Shown: one piece after another, positions 44,077-52,448 of the stretch
How the letters are laid out: the number at the start of each line of letters is the position of its first letter
How positions within the stretch are numbered: position 1 is the stretch's first letter
NCBI RefSeq assembly: GCF_000828715.1
Contig: NZ_AP014583.1
Location: 2,478,001-2,542,000, forward strand
Source of the DNA: Winogradskyella sp. PG-2
GTDB taxonomy: Bacteria > Bacteroidota > Bacteroidia > Flavobacteriales > Flavobacteriaceae
Length of the DNA: 64,000 nucleotides
Direction: 5' to 3'
Made by a program: the position numbers and the translations under genes
The notes under the pieces: model-generated
What the model saw: the letters and a program-made list of their open reading frames with translations, nothing else
Databases searched by the model: none
What the model was told of the DNA's origin: nothing

Positions 44077-44952
44077 TTATCTCAATCCATTAATATCATA
44101 TCTGGATACAAAATTCCAAACCAATTCAGATGTATTCTGACCTTGAAAAGTTGCGCTAAACCAAACATGTTCTCCTCCTATAAATTTATAATGCTCAACA
44201 GAAACTGAGCTATCTCCTTGGTCATAGACATAACGTTCAATATTATTATCACTTGTTACGGTTGGGGTTAAAACTGTATTATTTAAGTTAATCCAATGGT
44301 CTAATGTACTTTGTACAGAATTCCAATCAGTACTCCCATTATAGGAAACAACACCATCTGAGGTTCCATGAAGATGTACTACTGGCATAGGATGAATGTT
44401 AGATTCTGTACAGTTTAACATTGTTCCAGAAACAGATGCCACCGCAGCAATTAAATCACTTTTATAATTCGCAAGCCCGTATGCCATCATGCCCCCGTTT
44501 GAGTATCCCGCAGCATAAATTCTTTCCATATTTACATTATACTGAGACGAAATCTCACTAATCATAGATTCAACAAATCCTACATCATCAGCAGTACTTT
44601 TATTGTCTCCACCTGTTGGGCAAGGATTCCAATGGGAAGAGCCATCTAAGCAACTACCTTGAGGATAGATTAAAATAAAAGTGTCAGCTTCTGCCAATGA
44701 GCGCATATCTGCTTCTTGCATATAATCACTTGCACTACCACCAAACCCATGAAAATTCAGCATTAGTGGAACAGAAGATATTCCATCATAAGAGTTTGGT
44801 ATATACAACACATATTCTCTGTTGAGACCGTCATGAACTATAGTTTGTGCATTAGTATTTGAGTAACACTCCTCTAGATTTTTATTATCATCTTTTTTAC
44901 AACTGCTTAGAATTGATAATAAAATGGGAAATAGTAAAATTGATTTTTTCAT
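44077..44952 (-). CDS. PHB-depolymerase/feruloyl-esterase-like lipoprotein (CE1-type)
   Basis: A 291-residue alpha/beta hydrolase with a lipoprotein signal (Cys18 in LSSC). The catalytic triad is visible: Ser151 in GYSNGG, Asp199 in HGTSDG, His262 in GGEHVW. The FHGFGGSASDY segment forms the oxyanion hole. Such LpqC-like enzymes cleave polyester or feruloyl/acetyl esters, often on plant or algal polysaccharides, which fits the GH3 gene in the next module. Substrate unproven. Confidence 0.85.
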   Translation of the reverse strand: MKKSILLFPILLSILSSCKKDDNKNLEECYSNTNAQTIVHDGLNREYVLYIPNSYDGISSVPLMLNFHGFGGSASDYMQEADMRSLAEADTFILIYPQGSCLDGSSHWNPCPTGGDNKSTADDVGFVESMISEISSQYNVNMERIYAAGYSNGGMMAYGLANYKSDLIAAVASVSGTMLNCTESNIHPMPVVHLHGTSDGVVSYNGSTDWNSVQSTLDHWINLNNTVLTPTVTSDNNIERYVYDQGDSSVSVEHYKFIGGEHVWFSATFQGQNTSELVWNFVSRYDINGLR

Positions 44953-44993
44953 TGTTCAGTCTTTCTTTAAGATGCTATCTTTTTATTGTGCCT

Positions 44994-45223
44994 AACGCCC
45001 ACTGTGTATGTCGTAGTGAGGCGCGCCTCACGGAAAGCCATTGTTACGCCTGATTAGCTATACACGCTGTTGTGTGTAGTATCGTTCGGAGTTCTCGTAG
45101 ACTCGACTAAATATACATAAAATTGGCGAGGTGCGACAAACAGTTGGCGTTGGTATGTAATTAGTAGAAGGGCAGCGTTTGGAAAACGCGATTCTACGTG
45201 CCGTAGGCAATTACATACCAACG
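44994..45223. repeat. Composite palindromic repeat, copy 2 (modules A+B)
   Basis: Same 230-bp unit as copy 1 with a few substitutions: GTGTATGTCG for GTGTATGGCG and CAGTTGGCGTT for CAGTGGGCGTT, the latter breaking one pair of the outer stem. Inner palindrome GTGAGGCGCGCCTCAC intact. Followed by a secondary module (45224-45350) that contains a terminator. Confidence 0.9.
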
Positions 45224-45292
45224 TATTCGTGAATGAGTAGTAGCGAATTTAGATATACTACTTTTCAAAAAGAAATGAACGAAATAAAAAAG

Positions 45293-45326
45293 AATAGCGA
45301 TTTGAATTAAAAATCAAATCGCTATT
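45293..45326 (-). terminator. Terminator of the GH3 gene within the secondary repeat module
   Basis: AATAGCGATTTGA pairs with TCAAATCGCTATT across an 8-nt loop (13-bp stem). On the minus strand it is followed by CTTTTTTATTT. It lies 66 bp after the GH3 stop. The same hairpin, with one change, occurs at 50574-50607 after another module. Confidence 0.8.
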
Positions 45327-45391
45327 ACTTATAAACATTTTTGCCTGCTGCTTATTCATCAACCTGACTTTTTAATGTTTCAATTATTTTT

Positions 45392-47803
45392 CTAATTTAT
45401 TTCAACATCCATGGACAATGCAATATCCCTTGATGAAGTTCCTACTTGTATAGAATATAAACCCTTTTCCAAACGCCATTGCGATGCTTCTTCTGACCAA
45501 TAACTCAATTCCGAAACAGGGATTTTAAAACTAATAGTGGCGGCTTCTTCTGGGTTGAGGCTTTTCGTTTTTGTGAAAGTTCTCAATTCTTTTAAAGGAC
45601 GATCTATCTTGGTATCTGTTTTTGAAGTATAGACTTGAAGGACTTCTTTTCCTGCTATACTACCAGAATTTGTTACAGAAACTGTTACTTCGATGATGTC
45701 ATTCTGCAAAGTCAAATTCAAATTGCTTAAATCGAATGTAGAGTAGGATAGGCCAAATCCAAATGGATATGACACATCTATATTTTCTTTATCAAAATGA
45801 CGATAGCCTACATAAATTCCTTCCTCGTAATTGGTGTAGTCTTTGTTTTTAATCTTTTCGTTCTCTGGTTTTTCATCACGACTACCAAAAATAAGATTTA
45901 TAACATCTAGCTTACCTCCTTCTAAAGGAAAGTTAGCATTAGAGGCGTGGTCATTTAAATTTATAGGGAATGTCATTGGTAGTTTTCCACTTGGATTGGT
46001 CTTACCGCTGAGAATATCTGCTACTGAATTTCCACCTTCTTGACCACCTTGCCAAGCCAATAAAATGGCATCTGGATGCTCTTTCCACGAATCCGTCTCA
46101 ATAACACCTCCAATATTCATGACAACCACAACTTTTTTACCTTTTGCATGAAAGGCCTTACATACCTTGGCAATCATATTTTGCTCTATTTTAGACAATA
46201 AAAAGTCATCTTTTTCTACTCTATCACCACCTTCACCGCTATTTCTACCAATTGTAATAATTCCTATATCTGAACTCGATACGATTTCTTTCAATTCATC
46301 ATTTGCGTAATTCATTCTAGGCGGAAAATATTGGGTAGTCAATGCGCTATAACCTTCCGGTTTTATGAATTCTTTTTCGTTACTGGCTTTATGTATTTCA
46401 AATGCTTTTTTTGCTTTTTCATTAATTTCAAAACCTGCATTTTTCAGACCTTCTTCTAATGAAATAGTGTATGCCTCATTGACATCTCCAGAGCCAGTTC
46501 CACCAGCGATGAATTCAAATGAAGTTACACCCATTAACGCGACATTTTTATTTTTTTGTATTGGTAATGTTTGCTCATTTTTTAACAATACCATTCCTTC
46601 TGCTGCTGATGTACGTGCAATTTTTGCGTGAACATCAAGTTCGGGATTATTGCTGTATTGATAGTTCTGCATTTTTTTCGATTGAAGGATTAATCTTAAA
46701 ATACGTCGTGCCGAAGTATTGATTTCTTCCTCGGTAAGTGTACCATTTGCAGCAGCTTTTTTAAGTGCTTTCCATTGCTTATTGGTGCCAGGTTCTAGGA
46801 GGTCGTTTCCTGCCTTTATCATTGTAGGTGCATTATTACCACCAAACCAGTCAGTCATTACCAAGCCTTGATATTTCCAATCATCTCGAAGTATGTCCGT
46901 TAATAAATCTTTTCTTTCAGGAACGTAGATTCCATTGACTTTGTTGTATGATGACATTATTGTCCATGGTTGTGACTTTTTTGCAATGATTTCAAATCCT
47001 TTAAGGTAAATTTCACGCATTGCTCTATCCGAAACAATAGCATCATTGGAATTACGATCAGTTTCTTGATTATTTGCCACAAAGTGCTTTACTGAGGTTC
47101 CTATACCTTCAGATTCAATACCATTTACCATAGCAGCTCCAATATAACCTGTCAGAACAGGATCTTCAGAATAGTATTCAAAATTACGTCCACATAGCGG
47201 ATGACGATGAATGTTTGCACCAGGTCCCAAAATAACATCAATGCCATATTCTTTGGCTTCGTTTCCCATTGCAGTTCCTACTTCGGTTACCAAGTTCGTA
47301 TTCCAAGTAGAAGATAATAAGGTTCCAATAGGAAAAGCTGTACAGTAATATGTGCGATTTTCACCATCTCTATCGGGTGCAATTCTTAAACCTGCAGGAC
47401 CATCGGACAAGTAAATTGTTGGAAGGCCCAAACGAAGTGTTGGTACAATTGTACCAACTGCACCAGGAACAGCGGTCTTGCCCATACCCATAGCAGAGCC
47501 CATTCCTGATCCTTTAAGAATATGAATTTTTTCTTCTAAAGTCATTTGATTCAATAAATTCTCTACTCGTTCATCGGTAGTTTTTCTATCGTCTTCGTAA
47601 ATGTCTATTTTGCCATTGCCGTTTCTATCAAAAAATGTGTACCCATCAATGGTCAATTCCTTTATGTCGATATTTTCGGCATAATCTGTTTCAAAAGAAA
47701 GGAAGGCTGAATTGATGAACCACCATCCTCCAAGTCCAAGGATAACTACTAATAAAATGATAATACCTACTACTTTTAATGAGCTCTTAAGAACCTTTTT
47801 CAT
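45392..47803 (-). CDS. Glycoside hydrolase family 3 (beta-glucosidase/xylosidase-like)
   Basis: An 803-residue enzyme with an N-terminal membrane anchor (about 11-33). A DRNGNGKIDIYEDD calcium-binding-like loop (59-72) is followed by the GH3 barrel with nucleophile Asp318 in GLVMTDWFG, a KH-containing SVKHFVANNQE loop, the alpha/beta sandwich with NSGEGGDRVEKDD, and a C-terminal fibronectin-III-like domain. It probably hydrolyses beta-linked oligosaccharides at the cell envelope. It diverges from a Nudix-type regulator whose operators overlap its promoter. Confidence 0.93.
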   Translation of the reverse strand: MKKVLKSSLKVVGIIILLVVILGLGGWWFINSAFLSFETDYAENIDIKELTIDGYTFFDRNGNGKIDIYEDDRKTTDERVENLLNQMTLEEKIHILKGSGMGSAMGMGKTAVPGAVGTIVPTLRLGLPTIYLSDGPAGLRIAPDRDGENRTYYCTAFPIGTLLSSTWNTNLVTEVGTAMGNEAKEYGIDVILGPGANIHRHPLCGRNFEYYSEDPVLTGYIGAAMVNGIESEGIGTSVKHFVANNQETDRNSNDAIVSDRAMREIYLKGFEIIAKKSQPWTIMSSYNKVNGIYVPERKDLLTDILRDDWKYQGLVMTDWFGGNNAPTMIKAGNDLLEPGTNKQWKALKKAAANGTLTEEEINTSARRILRLILQSKKMQNYQYSNNPELDVHAKIARTSAAEGMVLLKNEQTLPIQKNKNVALMGVTSFEFIAGGTGSGDVNEAYTISLEEGLKNAGFEINEKAKKAFEIHKASNEKEFIKPEGYSALTTQYFPPRMNYANDELKEIVSSSDIGIITIGRNSGEGGDRVEKDDFLLSKIEQNMIAKVCKAFHAKGKKVVVVMNIGGVIETDSWKEHPDAILLAWQGGQEGGNSVADILSGKTNPSGKLPMTFPINLNDHASNANFPLEGGKLDVINLIFGSRDEKPENEKIKNKDYTNYEEGIYVGYRHFDKENIDVSYPFGFGLSYSTFDLSNLNLTLQNDIIEVTVSVTNSGSIAGKEVLQVYTSKTDTKIDRPLKELRTFTKTKSLNPEEAATISFKIPVSELSYWSEEASQWRLEKGLYSIQVGTSSRDIALSMDVEIN

Positions 47804-47818
47804 TATTTATACTTTTAA

Positions 47819-47837
47819 TTGTGCCAATACGACACAA
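47819..47837. promoter_or_regulatory. Operator site 1 for the Nudix-type regulator
   Basis: A 19-bp imperfect palindrome TTGTGCCAATACGACACAA, with outer arms TTGTG/CACAA, overlapping the predicted GH3 -7 element. A second copy lies 37 bp away at 47856. Confidence 0.7.
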
Positions 47838-47865
47838 ATATAATAATTTTTTTAATTGTGGCAAT
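47835..47865 (-). promoter_or_regulatory. Predicted GH3 promoter
   Basis: On the minus strand TATATTTG (complement of 47835-47842) fits the -7 consensus, and ATTG (complement of 47862-47865) lies 19 bp upstream as a partial -33. Both regulator sites overlap these elements, as expected for repression. Confidence 0.5.
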
Positions 47866-47874
47866 GTGACACAA
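47856..47874. promoter_or_regulatory. Operator site 2 for the Nudix-type regulator
   Basis: TTGTGGCAATGTGACACAA, matching site 1 at 14 of 19 positions with the same TTGTG/CACAA arms. It covers the -33 regions of both divergent promoters. The regulator's own -7 match TATATTTG follows at 47883-47890, five bases before its start. Confidence 0.7.
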
Positions 47875-47894
47875 ATATTATTTATATTTGTGAT

Positions 47895-48611
47895 ATGGAT
47901 GTTAAAGAAATATTAGAACAAGGAAACAATTCTTTTTTACCAAACTTATCAATTGATATGGTAATAATTGGCTATAAGGATGACGCCTTGAAATGTCTTT
48001 TATTAAAAATTGGCGAAAAATGGCTCCTTCCTGGTGGTTACGTTAGATTGGATCAATCTGTTGATGAAGCTGCCGAAAACATTTTAAAGCAACGAACAGG
48101 ACTTGAAAATTCTTATTTAAAGTTTTTAGCTGTCTTTGGCGATAAAAACCGTCAGTTTAAAAAGGTGATGAAAGAGTTTTTGGAAAAAATGAAAATTGAA
48201 TGGCGAGAAGATTATTGGTTTAATAATAGATTTGTGTCTTTATCGTATTACGCTCTTGTAGATATTGATAAAACACATCCGAGTGTGAGTCATTTTGATG
48301 AAGCTTTTGCATGGTTTGATTTTGATGAATTGCCTAAAATGTGGATGGACCATAAATCTATTGTAAACAAGGCCAGAGAACGCTTAAAGGAAGATATTCG
48401 TCAAGAACAAATGACATATAACTTACTACCAAAAAAATTCACTATGCCCGAACTTTACAAATTACATCAAGTAATTTTAGAAGAAAATATTGAACGTAGT
48501 CGTTTTCAAAAAAAAATGATAGCTACAGGAATGTTTGAACGTTTGCCGGAGTTGGAGAAAAGTACTCCAGGACGAAATCCTTATCAATATCGGGTTAAGA
48601 CAGATTTATAA
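47895..48611 (+). CDS. Nudix-domain transcriptional regulator (NrtR/AraR type)
   Basis: 238 residues from ATG 47895 (MDVKEILEQGN). The Nudix-fold domain occupies about residues 15-150, with a Nudix box (GGYVRLDQSVDEAAENIL) in which the catalytic glutamates are replaced (KQRTG), so hydrolase activity is unlikely. A C-terminal winged-helix segment begins near LLPKKFTMPELYKLHQ. The family includes NrtR and the Bacteroides arabinose regulator AraR; here divergence from a GH3 gene and two shared palindromes argue for sugar-responsive control of that enzyme. The inducing sugar is unknown. Confidence 0.86.
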   Translation: MDVKEILEQGNNSFLPNLSIDMVIIGYKDDALKCLLLKIGEKWLLPGGYVRLDQSVDEAAENILKQRTGLENSYLKFLAVFGDKNRQFKKVMKEFLEKMKIEWREDYWFNNRFVSLSYYALVDIDKTHPSVSHFDEAFAWFDFDELPKMWMDHKSIVNKARERLKEDIRQEQMTYNLLPKKFTMPELYKLHQVILEENIERSRFQKKMIATGMFERLPELEKSTPGRNPYQYRVKTDL

Positions 48612-48722
48612 TTCAACATAACAGATTGATTATCAATAATAAATTTTTACAATTACACTTGTAATTTTGATATTTTGCATTTAAAGTTAAAAGTGCAGAT
48701 TCATATTATTCAAGTTGCAGGC

Positions 48723-48952
48723 AACGCCCACTGTGTATGTCGTAGTGAGGCGCGCCTCACGGAAAGCCATTGTTGCGCCTGATTAGCTATACACGCTGTT
48801 GTGTGTAGTATCGTTCGGAGTTCTCGTAGACTCGACTAAATATACATAAAATTGGCGAGGTGCTACAAACAGTGGGCGTTGGTATGTAATTAGTAGAAGG
48901 GCAGCGTTTGGAAAACGCGATTCTACGTGCCGCAGGCAATTACATACCAACG
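48723..48952. repeat. Composite palindromic repeat, copy 3 (modules A+B)
   Basis: Same A+B unit, with GTGTATGTCG as in copy 2 and GTGCTACAAAC for GTGCGACAAAC. Outer stems of A and B intact. It separates the plus-strand regulator from the minus-strand serine hydrolase module. Confidence 0.9.
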
Positions 48953-49079
48953 TGTTCGTGTATAATTTCGTTGCGTTTTTAAGCAACTAAATTAGTAAAT
49001 ACAAACTGAATAGAAAATCCGCGAGGATTTTCGTAAGTAGGCTATATCTAGCAATGAATTATACACGTTGTTGTACTGC
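48953..49079. repeat. Secondary repeat module C, copy 1
   Basis: Directly abuts module B. It begins TGTTCGTGTATAATTTCG and ends GAATTATACACGTTGTTG, so its ends (GTGTATAATT / AATTATACAC) are inverted. Contains an internal hairpin AAAATCC-GCGA-GGATTTT. A diverged copy lies at 53567-53692 and a remnant at 59488-59580. Confidence 0.7.
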
Positions 49080-49082
49080 GTT

Positions 49083-50168
49083 TTAATCTAATGACTTGGA
49101 CGCTAATTCAGCTATTTCTCTAGTTATTTTTGTTGGTGAATTGCAATCGCAATTATTTAATCCAACAACATAAATATCATAGTCAGGAAGATATAGACCC
49201 ATTGATTTGAATCCAAAAAAGTGACCACCATGTTCTCTTGTAGAAATTCCATTTCTTACTTTAAGATGCCATCCATATCCATAGTTAATATAATCTCCAT
49301 TATTCAATCTATAATTTGTAAATAATTTTTCAGTCGTTTCTTTACTAATTAAAAGGTTGTTTTTTATAGCTTCTTGCCACATAAACATGTCATTTACAGT
49401 AGACATCAATGAGCCTGAAGCATAAGGTATAGTATAACTAACTTGTCTACTATTTATATAGCCATCTTTATTATGGTAACCAGAAGCTCTGTTTTTAATA
49501 ATTTCTTTGCGACTTGCATATTGTGAAGATGTCATTCCCAGTTCTTTAAAAATTTGTTCTTCGACAAAATTACCATAGCTCTGTTCAGTTACTTTTTCAA
49601 TTATGTACCCTAATATTACATATCCAGAATTACAATATTTAAATTTTTCTCCAGGAACAAAATCTATAGGCTCGCTTTTAAAAAAGTCTATTAACTCTAA
49701 AGGTGCTAAATCTTTTGTCGAAATTGCATTTAACCCCTTAACTCTGGTAAAATCTTTAATTCCAGATGTATGTGTTAATAAGTGATGAACAGTTATTTTA
49801 TGACCGTTTGTAGGATAGTCTGGAATGAACTTAGTAATTTCATCATCCAAATTCATTTTCCCTTTTTCTACAAGCATTAAAATAGATACAGCTGTAAATT
49901 GTTTTGTCATAGAAGCTATTTCGAAAACATTTTCAGTATGCATTGAAAGATTTAATTCAAGATTTGAAAGACCAAAAGCCTTTTTATAAACGATATTACC
50001 ATTTTTAGAAATCAAGAATGTTGCTCCTGGTGCATCGGGTTGGTATTTTTCTTGTAATAAACTATCAATTTTAGATTCAAAATTTTGTGCAATAACTATA
50101 GATTTCGAGGTAAGAAATAATAATATAACTAAGAATAATAAGGACTTTGAATAATTTACTTTTTGCAT
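49083..50168 (-). CDS. Serine hydrolase, beta-lactamase/DD-peptidase (class C-like) family
   Basis: 361 residues from ATG 50168 (MQKVNYSKS); an upstream in-frame start would put 16 odd residues before the signal peptide. A Sec signal runs to about residue 28. The active-site motifs of the family are visible: SMTK (86-89, nucleophile Ser), YCN (178-180) and HGG in REHGGHFFG. Such proteins include esterases and DD-peptidases as well as class C enzymes, so antibiotic resistance should not be assumed. Confidence 0.87.
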   Translation of the reverse strand: MQKVNYSKSLLFLVILLFLTSKSIVIAQNFESKIDSLLQEKYQPDAPGATFLISKNGNIVYKKAFGLSNLELNLSMHTENVFEIASMTKQFTAVSILMLVEKGKMNLDDEITKFIPDYPTNGHKITVHHLLTHTSGIKDFTRVKGLNAISTKDLAPLELIDFFKSEPIDFVPGEKFKYCNSGYVILGYIIEKVTEQSYGNFVEEQIFKELGMTSSQYASRKEIIKNRASGYHNKDGYINSRQVSYTIPYASGSLMSTVNDMFMWQEAIKNNLLISKETTEKLFTNYRLNNGDYINYGYGWHLKVRNGISTREHGGHFFGFKSMGLYLPDYDIYVVGLNNCDCNSPTKITREIAELASKSLD

Positions 50169-50273
50169 TTTGTACGTCTTAAATGTTATTAGCTCGTTTG
50201 ACGCTAAATGACACAATTAGGTTACAAAATGTGTATTGAATTTTAATTCGAGGATAATTCTTAAATGCTGTAC

Positions 50274-50503
50274 AACGCCCACTGTGTATGGCGTAGTGAG
50301 GCGCGCCTCACGGAAAGCCATTGTTGCGCCTGATTAGCTATACACGCTGTTGTGTGTAGTATCGTTCGGAGTTCTCGTAGACTCGACTAAATATACATAA
50401 AATTGGCGAGGTGCGACAAACAGTGGGCGTTGGTATGTAATTAGTAGAAGGGCAGCGTTTGGAAAACGCGATTCTACGTGCCGTAGGCAATTATATACCA
50501 ACG
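50274..50503. repeat. Composite palindromic repeat, copy 4 (modules A+B)
   Basis: Same unit. Module A (50274-50431) matches the majority sequence throughout. Module B closes with AATTATATACC, where one C-to-T change leaves a G-T wobble in the outer stem. Followed by secondary module D, whose 3' part holds a terminator. Confidence 0.9.
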
Positions 50504-50573
50504 TGTTCGTGTATGAGTAGTAGCGAGCTTATATGCCATACTTTTCGGAAAGTAAAGTACAAAATAAAAAAAG

Positions 50574-50607
50574 AATAGCGACTTGAATTAAGATTCAAAT
50601 CGCTATT
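50574..50607 (-). terminator. Terminator of the AraC-NmrA operon within module D
   Basis: AATAGCGACTTGAAT pairs with ATTCAAATCGCTATT with one mismatch; on the minus strand it is followed by CTTTTTTTATTTT. It lies 25 bp after the last gene of the operon and is nearly identical to the hairpin at 45293-45326. Confidence 0.8.
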
Positions 50608-50631
50608 ACTTATAAACGTTGTTGGCAATAG

Positions 50632-51468
50632 TTATTGTACTTCAACTTGACTCCAAATTCCAGTTTTAGCAGTTTCTTGTGCATACTCTAGAAATGTTTT
50701 TGCTTTTCTGCCTAGAACTCGTTCAATATCATTAACTACTAGTTGATTTTTTGGATTGGTTAAAACATGACTAAATAAATACTCAATTAACCATACTACA
50801 TCATTTGGTATTTGCATTTGCTTCATACCATCAATATACTGTTCTAATGTGATGTCATAGAAGTTTAATTTTCTGTTACTAGTTTTTGAAATTATATTGA
50901 TAATATCCTTGTAGGTGATTAATTCTGGACCTGTTACCTCAATAATTTCTACGTTATAAGTGTCATCAAGCAAAACAGTTGCAGTTACTTCTGCAATATC
51001 ATTGGCATCTACAAATGGAATTAAAACATCAGACATTGGTAACGCCACTTCTCCAGATAATATAGGATCCAAAAAGAAACTTTCGCTCCAATTCTGATTA
51101 AACCAAGATGCTCTAACTATTGTATAATCCATACCAGAATTCATCACAATTTTTTCACAAGCTTCAGCTTCAGTTTCACCTTTTCCAGAGAGCAGCACCA
51201 TTTTTTTAACACCTAATTCTTTTGCTAAATAAGTTAAACTCTCTATAGCTTCTTTGGCGCCTGAAACAGCAAGATCAGGATAATACGTAACATACATTTT
51301 TTCGATGCTGCTTAAGGTTTCTATTCATGTTTCTTTATTATCCCAATCAAAGCTTGGTGATGAATTTCTTGAACCAATTCTTGGCTCAATTCCTTTGTTT
51401 TGTAATTGCTCTACTACTCGGCGACCAGTTTTTCCAGTTCCTCCGATTACTAAAATGTTTGTTTTCAT
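50632..51468 (-). pseudogene. NmrA-like NAD(P)-binding protein with in-frame TGA
   Basis: Starts at ATG 51468 with MKTNILVIGGTGKTGRRVV, a Rossmann GGTGKTG nucleotide loop. Codon 48 (complement of 51325-51327) is TGA in KET*IETLSS. The frame then continues intact (MYVTYYPDLAVSGAKEAI..., SGKGETEAE) to the stop at 50632, 278 codons in all. A Trp-to-TGA change would explain it. The family acts as quinone oxidoreductases or redox sensors. Internal restart at 51297 would lack the nucleotide loop, so function is doubtful unless this is a base error. Confidence 0.82.
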
Positions 51469-51479
51469 AATGAATTGTT

Positions 51480-51965
51480 TTAAAATGTTTTTTGAATAAA
51501 TATTGATATTAGTAATAGTATGAATGAAACCATACTTGAAATGGTTCTAATACCATGGTAATGATTCCATGCACTTTCATAATAGATTCTAAAATCCTTT
51601 AGTTCTATTAAGTTAAGCTTGGTAATGTTTAATGCTTCTAATTCATTGTTTAAGGGAACATTTCCAAAAGCAGTAACTCCAAAAGTGCCAATTAAAAAAA
51701 TGATTGTTGATGCCAACACTAACACAAATACGGTTTTGTTGTTGAACTGTAAATAAGTAGTTGTCGACAACGCGATTAAGCTTCCAAAGAACACAATGAA
51801 GAACAATGGATTCAAGATTTCTCTATTAATGTTTTGCATTGTTTCTAAATACTCCAAATGGCCTACTTTTTTTGTTCCCAATATGACAGAAACAGACCAG
51901 GCGAAGAAAAAACCTGTGGAAAGTGCGTTCAATAAAACCGTTATAAAAAGTATAATAGTTTTCAT
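51480..51965 (-). CDS. DUF1772 (anthrone-oxygenase-like) membrane protein
   Basis: A 161-residue protein with four hydrophobic helices and the DUF1772 features: N-terminal FFFAWSVSVI, PLFFIVFFGS, FGNVPLNNELE and a C-terminal YYESAWNHYHGIRT loop. Family members include putative anthrone oxygenases; in Bacteroidota they often accompany NmrA-like and AraC-type genes. It overlaps the DUF5367 gene by 4 bp. Confidence 0.8.
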   Translation of the reverse strand: MKTIILFITVLLNALSTGFFFAWSVSVILGTKKVGHLEYLETMQNINREILNPLFFIVFFGSLIALSTTTYLQFNNKTVFVLVLASTIIFLIGTFGVTAFGNVPLNNELEALNITKLNLIELKDFRIYYESAWNHYHGIRTISSMVSFILLLISIFIQKTF

Positions 51966-52357
51966 GCTTTGATTTTTTTATTGGTTAAATGATTTCCGAA
52001 ATAGAATACAATGAAATAAAACTCAATTACAATTGTGTAAAACATTGGATCTCCAAAAAATTCTGAATAGCTTCCACCATTTGGAATTATAAATACTGGA
52101 ACTGTGATTATTACATCTAGAAGCGTAGCTACAATAATAAATGTAAGTCCCAATGTAGATGGTTTTATGTAACTTTTTGTATAGAACAGATATGTTCCTA
52201 TACATGCGCTAGGTATGATACCTAAAGCCAACGCGATATTAGATTGTAGTTCTGGATTTTCTAATATTGGGACATAAAATGATAAGAGGTAAAAGCCAAC
52301 GCCTAAAATCCAAACGAGTATACCACATACAATGCTAAATAAATTTTTACTGATCAT
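51962..52357 (-). CDS. DUF5367-like four-helix membrane protein
   Basis: A 131-residue integral membrane protein, four helices, with FIIPNGGSYSEFFGDPMFYT between the third and fourth. Resembles the DUF5367 family of uncharacterised membrane proteins. Located 91 bp downstream of the AraC-type regulator and overlapping the DUF1772 gene, so in the same unit. Function unknown. Confidence 0.72.
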   Translation of the reverse strand: MISKNLFSIVCGILVWILGVGFYLLSFYVPILENPELQSNIALALGIIPSACIGTYLFYTKSYIKPSTLGLTFIIVATLLDVIITVPVFIIPNGGSYSEFFGDPMFYTIVIEFYFIVFYFGNHLTNKKIKA

Positions 52358-52448
52358 AATCTTTAATTTTTAAATTATGATACAAATCTATATCAGCTGT
52401 TTTCCAGCGACTTATTCCAAAAGAATTATGATTTATTCGAAAAGAATT

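Noticed and set aside
44994..45223. Calling the repeats canonical integron attC sites
   Set aside because: Ends are AAC/GTT-like, but the RYYYAAC and GTTRRRY core consensus and an integron integrase are not seen; kept only as a structural parallel.
48783..48986. A 67-codon open frame inside repeat copy 3
   Set aside because: It follows the palindromic repeat, is not kept open in the other copies and has no protein-like composition; chance frame.
49083..50168. Clinically relevant beta-lactamase
   Set aside because: Motifs only define the broad serine beta-lactamase/DD-peptidase/esterase superfamily; no evidence for antibiotic hydrolysis.
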